DNA of 64,000 nt from Hofstenia miamia (Eukaryota; Xenacoelomorpha; Acoela). The notes beneath the pieces were generated by a model that worked only from the letters and a program-made list of their open reading frames with translations, ran no database searches and was not told the origin of the DNA. Location of the stretch: positions 990,614-1,054,613 of the forward strand of contig SCFE01000104.1 in the NCBI GenBank assembly GCA_004352715.1, read 5' to 3'. Made by a program: the position numbers and the translations under genes. Positions within the stretch are counted from its first letter, which is position 1, and each line of letters opens with the position of its first letter. Shown one piece after another: positions 1 to 11,553 of this stretch.

Positions 1-617
1 AACAGTGGGGATGTTCTATTTCTAATACCGAAATCGTTTAATCTTAAGCAACGCAACGATATCAAGAGTAATCTAGCAACAAATTTCGAAAGTCTATGGG
101 TAGAAATTAATAATCCAATCAAAAATTAGAATTTTAAAATGCAATTGTTAAATGTAGCTTACTGTCTAACAAGAAATTTACTAATCAGTTTATTGAGCAA
201 TTAGAAGATGAATTATCTTTAGCTTGTTCTGAAAATAAGGATTTAATGCTACTTGGAGACTGGAACCTAAATTATTTTAACACTAATGAACAGTCCAAGA
301 TTGACCTACTCTTAAATGTTTTCAATTTAAAATTGACTAATGAAACATTGGCGACTAGAATTACTTCATCGAGCACCACACTAATTGATTACATTGTGAT
401 TTCTGAATCAAATAATGCAAGTTACAATTTTTATTCATCCAAATGTCCTTTTTCTGATCACTGCATTACATCTGTTGAGTTTTATAAACGTAATTCTTCT
501 ACTAAGAATTTTACTAAGTGGATAAAAATCCGTGAACAGACTACCGATGACATAATTTTAAATCGACTCTCTTCAGAAAATTGGTATATTTTGCAACAAA
601 TTCAACTACAATGTTGA
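1..617 (+). pseudogene. Non-LTR retrotransposon endonuclease region, broken
   Basis: Frame 1 from base 1 reads as the middle of an apurinic-type endonuclease (a FLIPKSF block, then FESLWVE) and stops near 126. Another frame resumes around 162 and runs into 246-617, which has the GDWNL and SDHCIT motifs of the endonuclease/exonuclease/phosphatase fold of LINE-like elements. At least one frameshift therefore separates the two parts and the 5' end lies outside the window. In an intact element this domain nicks the target DNA and primes reverse transcription. The downstream reverse transcriptase (677-1749) is on the same strand and surely belongs to the same copy. The clade (Jockey/CR1/RTE-like) cannot be fixed from this fragment. 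Confidence 0.8.
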
Positions 618-676
618 CCAATTTTTTAGAAATTTTTTAATTTTATCTCAACACATTTTGCCCAGAAAAGAAAATC

Positions 677-1749
677 ATGATTAATTCAATTCCGAAAAGC
701 AACTCAATCAAATCTCCACAAAATAAGCCTTGGTTAACCGAAACTTGTAAAGAATTTATTCGTAAAAAGAATATCGCATTTAGGAATTTTAAAAGTTCTC
801 AAACTCATAGTAATTTTGCTACATATAATAAGGCTAGAAATGTCTCCAACATTGAAACCCGCAAGGCGTATAACGAATACATCAGAAATGAATACGCTTG
901 TCTGCCAAATCAAAAATCAAAAAGGAAACTAATTCATGAGATCTCTAATAGTAAGAAATTTAAATCAAACTCTATTAATGCTATTNNNNNNNNNNNNNNN
1001 NNNNNNNNNNNNNNNNNNNNNNNNNNNNNNNNNNNNNNNNNNNNNNNNNNNNNNNNNNNNNNNNNNNNNNNNNNNNNNNNNNNNNNNNNNNNNNNNNNNN
1101 NNNNNNNNNNNNNNNNNAAATGGAAGCTAATTCATGAGATCACTAATAGTAAGAAATCTAAATCAAACTCTATTAATGCTATTAAAAATTCATGCGGAAA
1201 AATAATTACTGATGATTATGAAATCTCCAACGAATTAAACAAGACTTTTAATAATCTACGAAAATTCAGTGGCCCAATCATTAAGTATGAATGTAAACCG
1301 CCAAAATTCTTTAACCCTGAATTTTCTTTCCGTTTTATAACAAGTATTGAAACCTTAAAAGCAATTCTCAAGTTTAATGTTAACAAATCAAGTGGGCCTT
1401 CTATAATTCCTTCTTGAGCACTTAAAATCACTGCAGGCATTACAGCGAGTCCTCTAAATTATATATTTAATGAATGCATTAAAAGTAATTACTTTCTGGA
1501 TTATTTAAAACTTGCTCACATTACTCCTATCTTTAAGAAAAACGATCCGTGTCATGCCAAAAATTATCGACCAATTTCAATTACTTCACCAATAAGAAAA
1601 GTATTCGAACGAATATTACATAACCAAATAACGGAGTATCTCAATAGGTACAACCTACTATCAAATACTCAATTTGGATTTCGTAAAGATTTTTCAACTA
1701 TCGATGTTCTATTAAATGCTACAGAAAAATGGAGATCATCACTGGATGC
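677..1749 (+). pseudogene. Non-LTR retrotransposon reverse transcriptase, N-terminal part, broken
   Basis: The frame opens with the linker typical of LINE-like ORF2 proteins (KPWLTETCKEFIRKKN, then Lys-rich helices) and reaches the start of the reverse transcriptase: VNKSSGPSIIPS, an in-frame TGA at 1417-1419, then ALKITAG, the NYRPIS motif near 1563-1580, and GFRKDFST near 1677. The catalytic YxDD region is lost in the 1,000-N gap that follows. The TGA, a 132-N gap (986-1117) and the frameshifts upstream show a dead or badly assembled copy. Both sides of the small gap carry almost the same 66 bases (920-985 and 1118-1183), so the gap probably hides an overlap and not missing sequence. Confidence 0.8.
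986..1117. other. Assembly gap, 132 N
   Basis: Run of N inside the non-LTR element; flanked by duplicated 66-bp ends, so its length is unlikely to be real. Confidence 0.95.
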
Positions 1750-2749
1750 NNNNNNNNNNNNNNNNNNNNNNNNNNNNNNNNNNNNNNNNNNNNNNNNNNN
1801 NNNNNNNNNNNNNNNNNNNNNNNNNNNNNNNNNNNNNNNNNNNNNNNNNNNNNNNNNNNNNNNNNNNNNNNNNNNNNNNNNNNNNNNNNNNNNNNNNNNN
1901 NNNNNNNNNNNNNNNNNNNNNNNNNNNNNNNNNNNNNNNNNNNNNNNNNNNNNNNNNNNNNNNNNNNNNNNNNNNNNNNNNNNNNNNNNNNNNNNNNNNN
2001 NNNNNNNNNNNNNNNNNNNNNNNNNNNNNNNNNNNNNNNNNNNNNNNNNNNNNNNNNNNNNNNNNNNNNNNNNNNNNNNNNNNNNNNNNNNNNNNNNNNN
2101 NNNNNNNNNNNNNNNNNNNNNNNNNNNNNNNNNNNNNNNNNNNNNNNNNNNNNNNNNNNNNNNNNNNNNNNNNNNNNNNNNNNNNNNNNNNNNNNNNNNN
2201 NNNNNNNNNNNNNNNNNNNNNNNNNNNNNNNNNNNNNNNNNNNNNNNNNNNNNNNNNNNNNNNNNNNNNNNNNNNNNNNNNNNNNNNNNNNNNNNNNNNN
2301 NNNNNNNNNNNNNNNNNNNNNNNNNNNNNNNNNNNNNNNNNNNNNNNNNNNNNNNNNNNNNNNNNNNNNNNNNNNNNNNNNNNNNNNNNNNNNNNNNNNN
2401 NNNNNNNNNNNNNNNNNNNNNNNNNNNNNNNNNNNNNNNNNNNNNNNNNNNNNNNNNNNNNNNNNNNNNNNNNNNNNNNNNNNNNNNNNNNNNNNNNNNN
2501 NNNNNNNNNNNNNNNNNNNNNNNNNNNNNNNNNNNNNNNNNNNNNNNNNNNNNNNNNNNNNNNNNNNNNNNNNNNNNNNNNNNNNNNNNNNNNNNNNNNN
2601 NNNNNNNNNNNNNNNNNNNNNNNNNNNNNNNNNNNNNNNNNNNNNNNNNNNNNNNNNNNNNNNNNNNNNNNNNNNNNNNNNNNNNNNNNNNNNNNNNNNN
2701 NNNNNNNNNNNNNNNNNNNNNNNNNNNNNNNNNNNNNNNNNNNNNNNNN
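1750..2749. other. Assembly gap, exactly 1,000 N
   Basis: A default-size gap. The retrotransposon on its left and the Nup50 contig on its right need not be true neighbours. Confidence 0.97.
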
Positions 2750-3382
2750 AAACAAAAAACATATTTTTAGCCCACATTTTATTTTTAGGAATTTTTGAAA
2801 ACATTTATTCAGCAAATTTTATTGATAACATCAGTTTTAAGAATTAAGATTTTTGGTTGCTGAATTTTACTCCAAACATAAAATTATGATTCATAATCCA
2901 ACTACAGTTATTAATCTAACTTTCCACTTTTAAATAAATATGAAAATAGCAAGAAAGCTTGATATCTCATTTCAAAGGTCATCGGTACTTTAAAAATGAT
3001 ATCGCCCAACACTATAGCGAATAATATCATCCCTCAAATGACCATGCGGTTCTAAGCGTAAGATAACAAAGACTAATAAAAAGTTCTTGAAACAGTAAAA
3101 AAATGACAGATGCAAACAGCAAAAATTAATTTAAAACACAGTTTTCAGTTTTCCTAATATATCGGCTGCATTTTTACCAACGGTAGTCGTACCAGAACAA
3201 AAGTTACGACTATGGAGTCTATCATATTTTCCAAGTAAAAGACAATCGTATTTAAAGTGGGGAGAGGGGCTACAGAGATGTGTTCAAGGACAGAAATGCC
3301 AACATGTGATTTCATTTTGAAGCTGAAATGAGCTAGAAGGAATTGGCAGCCTGTGCTTGAACCTCTCATCCCCTTTCCGTCT
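2750..3382. repeat. 633-bp contig-end direct repeat, left copy
   Basis: This is the first sequence of the contig. It matches 15518-16150 over the same 633 bases in the same orientation; the only difference I see is an A/C change near 3277. It has no convincing reading frame. It sits inside the Nup50 region and acts as the seam of the circular permutation described in the findings. Confidence 0.9.
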
Positions 3383-5965
3383 AAACCATGCGACACAAGT
3401 GTTCTAGGGTGTATATGTTAAACGTATTCAAGAATATTATCGAGTTATTCAAAGTTTAGGAAAGCTGTTTTCATGTCTTATCACTTTTTGAGAAAGAAAA
3501 ATAAATTTACGACACAGAAATCTTAGACTAGAGATATAACATTGCAAAACTGGTCTTGTTTGTAACAAAAGATATAAAAATCAATTTGTTAACTCAAAGC
3601 AACAGTGACAAAGTAATTGATCTATTGGCAAAAAATAAGATACTCTATCTCCGTTACAAATTGAACTTCTATTCAATGGGACCTCCCTCAATGCATGGAG
3701 CTGACATGTATGTAAATTGTCACTTTCATAGTTCGGTTGATCTTAATTCATACCAATATCTCACTGCGTAATATGTGATAATTTAAGTGTTTGAGAATAA
3801 TGAAAAACAAAAACATCAAAATAATGTCATTTTTTCATAATGTATGGATACAATCTGCATTTTTAAAGAAATGGAATATAAATACTGATAAAAGTATGTG
3901 GTGCACAGGGATATTCGCGTCGAATCCATGCTTCAATGTTTCGACTATCAACGAAATGAAATTCAAATTTCCTCTACTTTACAACGTGAATATGCTGCTA
4001 CAAGTAATTATGGTAAAAATTAAGTTGATGCTTTTAGCGGAAGTAGTTACTTGTAGGTATCAATGTGTATGCATCTGATGGTGTGGGGAAGAGCTGAATA
4101 TAATTGACGATGCCAATAATCGTTTTTCATTTCAAATATAAAAACTCCTTAGACTACATTGGATTCTACAGAAAACTTTAAAAACAATAATCTTTTTAAA
4201 GATGAAACAATAATATTCTGCAATTCGATTCAAAACTGGCACCACAGCCAACAATGTTATACGAAGCAGGATCAGCGAAATTGTGTTTAATTCAGAAAAC
4301 AAAGACCGTTTCATTTGTTTGGCAGTCGCATTCCAAAAATGGGTTAAAATATTTTTTTCTGAATACGACTGCAAAATGAAAAGTGAGCCTTCTTTTTATT
4401 AGTTACTGCTATAAAATTTGTTATGCACGCAACACAGCGTTCCATTCCCACGCGCAATGTCACACTGAGACAAAGGAGGTTTAATTCGATGATATACTGT
4501 ATTTAGCAAACGACATATGAAGTCAAAATTATGAGACGTGCTAGTGGCGTAGTTTCAAAATATTATTTGGGGTTAAATAACGTACGTAAAGAATTTGTAA
4601 AGGATTGAAGGCGCCATATAGCCCAAAGGAATATTATTGGAGGAGGCGTTACCAATTACCCCAAAACGTTCTAGAAGCTTGTGCAAACTACAACCGCAAA
4701 AGTAGAAAATGTATATATTGTGTTGATCATTTCTTGTTGCTGAAGTAAATATTGTGGGCAGCATATTCACGATTTTAGATGGATTTTCTGAAGCCATGTC
4801 AAGAACATTCAAATGCAACGTTGATATTAGTATAATAATAAGAAGCATTTTGGCGGCAATTATGATTACTTGAAAGTCTATATTGACAAGTGATGAAAGT
4901 TTTGACTAATTTGGTAAATATTGAAGAATGCAACCGCAGAAATTCTATCCAGTGTGCTATAGCGGCACTTCACTTGGGTCGTCAACAAACGAGAAACGTT
5001 TACAAAGTGCAGAAACTTCAATGCGTCAAATAAACAATTTAATAAACAATATAACTCAATGTAACTTTTTACTGCATAAAAAATTATTGTCGTATATTAT
5101 GGATTAAATAGAATTTCAAAATTCAGTTTGTATAAAAATCACTTATACAGTATTTTCAACAAAGAATTCTACATTAATGTTTTACAAAAGCAATGTTTGC
5201 ATTTCTCATGTGACATGTGGTTTTACTATTTTTTGTATGAATATTGATTATTTTACTGCGAATACAAAAGTTTAACACACATTTAAGAGATACCAAAATC
5301 AGAACAATACTATCATTTCGATGTCGAGAAATCACATTCATGTTGCAATTGGTTGAAAGAATATAAAATGAGCAGCTTTTTTATTTATAAAAACAATTAA
5401 GGCCCAGAGTTTTTTAATGTACAACAGTGTTTTTTTACGAAAAAAAGATTAATATTGTCAAAACTAAGAACAGCAGGGAACAACCTGTATCCACAGTCAT
5501 AAAATACAGAGCCAATTTCAATTCTCCTAAAAGAGCAAAGTGATTGTGGAACAATGTTAAATGTCCCCAGTTATTTCATCTTTGACATCTAGTTGATGTA
5601 GTTTTCAATAAGATTTTATGTAACAAACTTCGAAATTATTCAGGACATTAAATTTTGGGTGTACGTGGCGTATGAGAGTTCGGATATTCCAAAACACATA
5701 GCGTATCCTTCATTTCATTGCTTTATCTTGCGTTTTAAAATTCACAAAAATTGATATTTCAAAAAAGAATGGGATTAAAAGTTTTCAATATAAATTTAAA
5801 GTTATCCTATACCAAATAAAAACTTTCAAAAAATGTACAAACATCGACAAAAATTGTGAAAACTATAAAAAAATTCTTGAAATTGACAATAGAAATGTAT
5901 TCAACATTATCTATTTATGTAAAACAAGAATTCCTTTGGGACAAACTCCAAAATTACCAAAAAAT

Positions 5966-6001
<36 letters not shown>

Positions 6002-8802
6002 AACTAACAAACTACATAGAATAGAACAACAAAGTTTTCATGAAAATATCACTACTTTTGTAATTATTTTATTAAAATTTTGGTGTACCTTAAGTGCGAG
6101 CACCAGATGTTTTGAAATTACTATGTATCAAATTGTATTCAATAAATGTTAATTAGAACTACATTACTTAGCGACAATCATATTACTTGAATAAACAACA
6201 AAAATATAAAGATTATATTTAAATTTTTAAGTATGTGACTAACAGTATTTGTGCTATGATACAGCGGGTCTGAAATGTGGTGCAATTTGATAGCAAAATC
6301 AATGTATGAAACATTATTACACTGCAAATTATTTCTATTATTTACCTGTGTATATAAAAACTGGAATTACAAACTTAAACCATTCGAGGTTAGTGAAATT
6401 GCTTCAAGAACAAATATTTGAAAGCTAACAGCTACGATAATCAATTTTAGTTAAAATTTCATTAAACTCTTCAAGTGGTGTTGGCGAAGGAAATGTTCAG
6501 CAGAGATTAAATATATCGACTGCAAACGTTAAAGCGAGAAGTATGTCTAAGCCTACAAAAAAGAAAGCGCCTTAATCTTACATTGGCCGATCAGTCTTGG
6601 ATAATCGAAATTTGGAGAACAGCGCACTTCTGCGATGAAAGCTAATTAAAGAGGAATTCTTCATTAACCATAAATATGTAACATTTTAACCAACCTCCAT
6701 CCGAATCAAACAAGTAAAATAATTAGAAATAATAGATGATATAATGAATTCAGAAAGATGTTCTGTGAAGAAAGGATGCTGATGATGAGAACCCTTTAAA
6801 TGATTCACTCATACGTGGACGCCTTTATAACTAAATAGACAGGAAATCCCGCTAACATCATCCTCATAATATTTGCCCAGTTTTCGGATTCGCTTCGAAT
6901 GATATTCATTGTATTACACTTCATCTTATTTGCACGTTTAGTTTACCTCGATGCCTCTGCTGGTTTATAAATGTTTACTACCGAGATGATCTCAAATGAG
7001 CTTCTAAAAAATGGTTAAAAATACCAGGAAAGAGCTTCCAACCGACCAAACATTCTTGAACTTGCAACATACATTCTAAAGCTAAGGATTTCATTTCTCA
7101 CGAGAGACGATATACAAGAATCAGCAATTCCGATTATTGAAAAATACTAACATCAATAAATGCAAATTTGTATGCTGATTCCAAATTTGAAAAACACTTT
7201 CTGAACTATTCATTACTTCAAAAGTTAATATTTTTAAATAGCGTACATTATCATTTCGCAGCCTTTCTGTAATGCGTATTGCATCTAGCAGCGATACTTT
7301 TTTTACTTCGATTCTTGAAATCGTAAACTTTGATTATCCTTATTTGTTTTTGGAAAACCTCTAAAGGTTTTTCATTAATACTAATACCAACATTTTTTAA
7401 TTAATCATTTATGTCAGAGTCCGCGTACTAACTTAGTTAAATTGTTATTTGAACTTTGTTTACAAAAACAATAAGTAATGTAAAGGGATTAACTAAAAAG
7501 TTGTTTTGCGAATTATAAATTAGTGCTTTAATTGAGGGTTGCTTTTTAAAATATTCAAACATACTATTGGATGCTAACTTTTTGTCGGATATATTTCAAT
7601 ATTGGAAGTTATTGCATGACCCAATTTATTTTTTTGATTCGAAATGCGACTTGCAAATACATTACTTGAAATTTTAATTCGCATTGCCCTATTACAGAAA
7701 CAATTTACTGCCTATACATTTATTCAGAAGGCTTGGAAATATTTAGAGTGAAAATTTGTAAAAATCTTATTACCTAATTAATTTTGATGTAAATTCAATC
7801 ATTCTTTGAGTCAACAAAATACATTTATGCAAAAATTTAGAATAAACGAAATTTTTCAATCTGAATACATAACGTGTACATTTATGATAGATTTTATGGT
7901 GCTCCCTCACAGGGACACATGATGAAAATTAAACTCTGGTTTTTCAAAATATAGCATTGCAGCGAAACAATAATACGGTATATGCACATATGTTTCGAAA
8001 ATATTCTGCCTCAGAATTCGATTGTCATAAAATCAAATTGATTTTTGGATCTATTGTACATGAATACTATAAAATAAAATGCCAATATTTTTTATTGTAC
8101 ACAGCACTCTAAAATACTAGACTAGCATTCTTCGATGTAGATATGTACTCAAAACAATCAGCGATACAAAACGTTATTTAATTTGCAGATACCTATTAAA
8201 GTAGTGGCAAATTCGAAAAAAATCGACGTTAACCGTATCCCAAGAGGGGTTAAGGGAGTGCAAAGGAAGCACCCTTTTATAAATAATGTTAAATCTCTAA
8301 TTTGAAAAAAGACTTAACTGTGATATTTTTTAATTCTCCAAAAATATTGTTAGCAAGATAAATGTCTAAAAATAAAAATTATACTTTTCTCAATGTGTTC
8401 AATTTGTCATTGGCCACTACTCTGCCAAATAGTTTTGTTTTAGCCTTGGAAAACATTTTTCAAATGTTTTGGCAATGCTGACAACGGCTCATTATGACGC
8501 AGTGTGAGGTCCAGAATATTGATTTTTTTGCTTGGTATTCAGCCACATGTAAACTATAGTCTTACGAAGTTTTACTGCTTGCTGATGAATAGGATTAAGT
8601 TTATGAGGGTGGGCTCTTGGAGCAGCATTCGGTTATAAAAGTGAAAAAAAGCTCGACCGAGATAGAGTTAAACAAGAGAAGTGCTAACGGAGCCGATTAA
8701 AGAAAATTGAGGCTATTGATCGATACGTATAAGAATGAAATGAATTTCAGATGTAACTTATAAATATTGCATATTGAATATTCAGTTAGATAAATCCGAT
8801 AC
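3383..8802 (-). other. Non-coding; putative last intron of Nup50
   Basis: About 5.4 kb of AT-rich DNA without a supported gene. The donor at 8802 opens an intron leading leftward and no Nup50 exon was found between it and the contig end. A (TA)n microsatellite lies at about 5968-5999. Short open frames here have no recognisable domains and ordinary AT-rich composition. Confidence 0.6.
5968..5999. repeat. (TA)n microsatellite
   Basis: About 16 uninterrupted AT/TA dinucleotides. Confidence 0.9.
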
Positions 8803-8921
8803 CCAGATTGGTGTCAGCCCGCATCAAGAGTTGCGTTTTGTTGTTCTCCATTTTCTTTAAATGTAACATTCCGAAGCCTTTCGTTTTATAGCTTCCATCA
8901 CGTTTGAAATACAGCTTACAT
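8803..8921 (-). CDS. Nup50: Nup50 exon: start of Ran-binding domain
   Basis: A 119-nt exon between acceptor TTTAG at 8922 and donor G|GTATCG at 8802. With one base from the previous exon it reads RCKLYFKRDG, then KGFGMLHLKK and TQLLMRADTNLG, the characteristic first half of the Ran-binding domain of Nup50 and related RanBP1-type proteins, which binds RanGTP during nuclear import. It ends in phase 1 with a single G. That G completes a Gly codon only with the exon at 14938-15200, which lies on the wrong side. Confidence 0.9.
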
Positions 8922-9461
8922 CTAAACATAAAATAACAAATTTAAAGCAGCAGCAACCATTTATTTACAAGAATATCATTGAATTTGGAAAATGTGCTGA
9001 TATCTATTCAGCATACATTTATTAAAAAACCATCATTGTTAGTGGTACAATAAATTATCTGGTAAGGATTTGCCAACTCAACTACTTTTGAAACAAAAAG
9101 AAACAAAAAAATAAAGTTTGAAGTCGATATCTTGATTTTGTTCATCATTCCAAACAAGCAATTGGCTTCTAAGAGTGTCCAGATTATCGACTTCTATCAG
9201 ATGATATATCATCGTATAGCAGTAGCGATGTCACATTGGCAAATTGGGTGAATTGTTTTCATCATCGCATGATAAACATCAATCATTTCAACAAATCCTA
9301 AGTTGCAGAAAGGGAAAAGAAAAATTAAATACCCTCAAATTTTCACAATAATTCCAATATGTAAAAGAATGTATGAACAAATTAATGTATACAAAGATGG
9401 AGAAATATGGACTAAAGTAATGTTTGCCGAATTTTATAATCATATCTTAAGAAATATATAC

Positions 9462-9555
9462 CTTATTGAAAAAAACGCATCTTTTTCCTGAACTTCAGTA
9501 AATTCAACTTTAAGCGGTTCTTCTGGTTGCTCTTCTGCATCGTCATTATTTTTTT
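9462..9555 (-). CDS. Nup50: Nup50 exon: acidic linker before the Ran-binding domain
   Basis: A 94-nt exon with acceptor AATTTAG at 9556 and donor AAG|GTATAT at 9461. It encodes an acidic stretch and then PLKVEFTEVQEKDAFFSI, the conserved lead-in (PPKV...TEV.EEDAFYS in vertebrate Nup50) to the Ran-binding domain. Phases match the exons on both sides: it starts by completing a Glu codon and ends with AG, completed to Arg by the next exon. Confidence 0.88.
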
Positions 9556-9815
9556 CTAAATTTCAAACCAGCCTTAAACACAGAAAGTAATTTATTGAAG
9601 CTGGTAACAAGTACCTGTTTTAAGAACACATTCGTAATTTGAGTACAATGAGTCTAAAATTATTACACATCTTTGTAGAATTTTACCAGTAAAAATTTAC
9701 ACAAAATGTACTATGTTAAATTGATTATAATAAATTTTGTTACTTCGCAAAAGTGGCCATGAAATAAACATAATGAGTAATTTCTGTTGCAAGATTATAG
9801 TAATAGCAACAATAC

Positions 9816-10208
9816 CTTCCACTTTAGGCACAGTAGAATTAGTTAATAATGAAGATGTATTCGAATTTGACTGAGAGAATTTTGCAAACGTAAACGGAGT
9901 ACTAAGAGAGCCGAAAGCAAAGGGTTTACTCGAGGGCGGATCTGCATCAGTAGCACTTGTCATTTTGAAATTGAAGCTAGATGATGTTGATGTAGTCATT
10001 GATGAAGATGTACTTGATGTAGACGACGAATTGGAAAAGAATCCAAACAAACCAGTTGTGGGATTCGAAGTTTTGTTCGCGTTAGCTTCCCCAAAATTGA
10101 TTGTGGTATTTGCATTACTAGTTGAATTTGACATAGAAGAGGAATTATTAGTAAATGAAGTTGACTTGACTGCATCTCCAAAGGGGGGCGACGACTCCGT
10201 TGATTTCT
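9816..10208 (-). CDS. Nup50: Nup50 exon: Ser/Thr/Asn-rich FG region
   Basis: A 393-nt exon (acceptor TTTTAG, donor GGAAG|GTATTG). The product is low-complexity Ser/Thr/Asn with scattered FG-type dipeptides: PPFGD, INFGE, GLFGFF, PFAFGS, PFTFAKF. Such disordered FG segments contact transport receptors within the nuclear pore. Phases agree with both neighbouring exons. The Ser/Asn runs make this the least conserved part of the protein, so its identity rests mainly on position and FG spacing. Confidence 0.82.
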
Positions 10209-10471
10209 CTAAAATTTATAGAGCAGTATTATTCTAAGCGTTTCTAGGAATCGTGCTATATGCTTATTAGGAGTTTTGTCATATCTAAACAAATGCGTTA
10301 ACTGTTTTATGACGCAATTCGAAAATAAATATATTAAGGAAACTACATTCATATAAAAACGTTCTCTAATATTCAGCATCGAATTTTCGATCACTAGTAT
10401 TAGTGAAAAAATCGGCTTAGGTAATCTATCAATTAAAAAATTATTAAATGCGATAGCTGATAAAATAATAC

Positions 10472-10763
10472 CATTATTTCGTAGTGATAAGGAACGACCG
10501 TATTTTTTTGCGATTGTTGAGAGATGTTCTTTATAATCCGCAAAAATGGGAGTAAGATCGATGCATGCATTCTCCCGCACATGTTGATCAATCCAATCGG
10601 ACACTGAACGATTTAGAGAGGACAATTCAGCGAGATATGATTGCTGTTCATCGTCTGGGTTCTTTGTATTAGGTGTGCCCACAGATGACGCAAAGTTTAC
10701 ACTTGGTTTGCTATTAGTCTTAAATCCAGAAAATCCAGCGAAAATCCCAGATTTGGGAGTTGT
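10472..10763 (-). CDS. Nup50: Nup50 exon: SVSDWI...DLTPIF core
   Basis: A 292-nt exon (acceptor GTTTAG; donor AATG|GTATTA). It begins TTPKSGIFAGFSGFK, like the GF-rich region of Nup50, and contains LNRSVSDWIDQHV followed by IDLTPIFADYKEHL, the signature block of this family. Nup50 is a mobile nuclear-basket nucleoporin that binds importin-alpha and Nup153 and helps dissociate import cargo. A second possible donor 24 bases upstream (TACG|GTCGTT) has the same phase but fits the consensus less well, so the last eight codons are uncertain. Confidence 0.9.
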
Positions 10764-10935
10764 CTAAACATAAATGCTATAAAAAACGTAATTATCAATT
10801 GAGGAAAATGATTGGGTGTCCACTACTTGATCACTTAGAATTAGAGCATTCCTTAGATAAATTAAACATCATTAATAAATCCATATTGCATATTGACTAA
10901 CAAAATAAGAGTACTAAATAAAATGAACTAATTAC

Positions 10936-10963
10936 CTCATGCTTCCTTTTTGCCGTTTTAATT
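10936..10963 (-). CDS. Nup50: Nup50 micro-exon: basic IKTAKRK segment
   Basis: A 28-nt exon framed by acceptor ATATTTAG and donor GAG|GTAATT. It completes one codon and then reads IKTAKRKHE in phase 0 with the next exon. Nup50 proteins have the same basic motif (A/V-I-K-x-A-K-R-R) after a conserved N-terminal importin-alpha-binding segment. The exon encoding that N-terminus should lie further right (10964-14937) but I could not identify it. Confidence 0.78.
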
Positions 10964-11501
10964 CTAAATATATTAATTTCAGTATTAATAGCAAATATAG
11001 ATGAAATTTTGCGCTTGAAAAATTATGTTTGCGCAACACTTAATATCAACTTACAAACGTTCACTGAAACCAAGTGTGCTTACAAGACTATAACAGAATC
11101 CAATTGGGATGTAAACTTTTAAATTGCTGCTCAACAATTTCTGAATATCACAAGTAGCAATAAACCACAAAATTGACTGTCAATAAATCGAAAAATGCAA
11201 AATAGTAGTTTGAAAAGATGTATTCAAGGTATCACCACGACGAGAAATTATTAATAAGTCGATTGAAATATAAATAAATTTTAACAAAATATGAGAACAA
11301 ACAGAAGAGGCCCTAAAACTGAACCTTGGACACTTTGCTAATTGAAAGAAATTCTCATTTACCATTTATTAACGACATGATATCTATGTCAGAAATATAT
11401 CAAAATAAGCATTCATATTAAAGATGATGATTATAGAAAATTTGATTCTAAATGTTACATTTAATGCATAGAAAAGTCAATCACATCATCAGTAGGCTGG
11501 G

Positions 11502-11553
<52 letters not shown>

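Noticed and set aside
1716-2847. Long open frames across 1750-2749, 16793-17792, 19740-20739, 22745-23744 and 24834-25833
   Set aside because: They are open only because N runs contain no stop codons.
3154-3396. Minus-strand frame of about 80 codons, repeated at 15922-16137
   Set aside because: It is shared only because the 633-bp repeat is duplicated; it has no domain and lies in putative intron.
4573-4848. Minus-strand 91-codon frame
   Set aside because: No recognisable domain or splice context; it lies in the putative Nup50 intron and is expected by chance.
9965-10237. Plus-strand 90-codon acidic frame
   Set aside because: Antisense shadow of the Ser/Thr/Asn-rich Nup50 exon.
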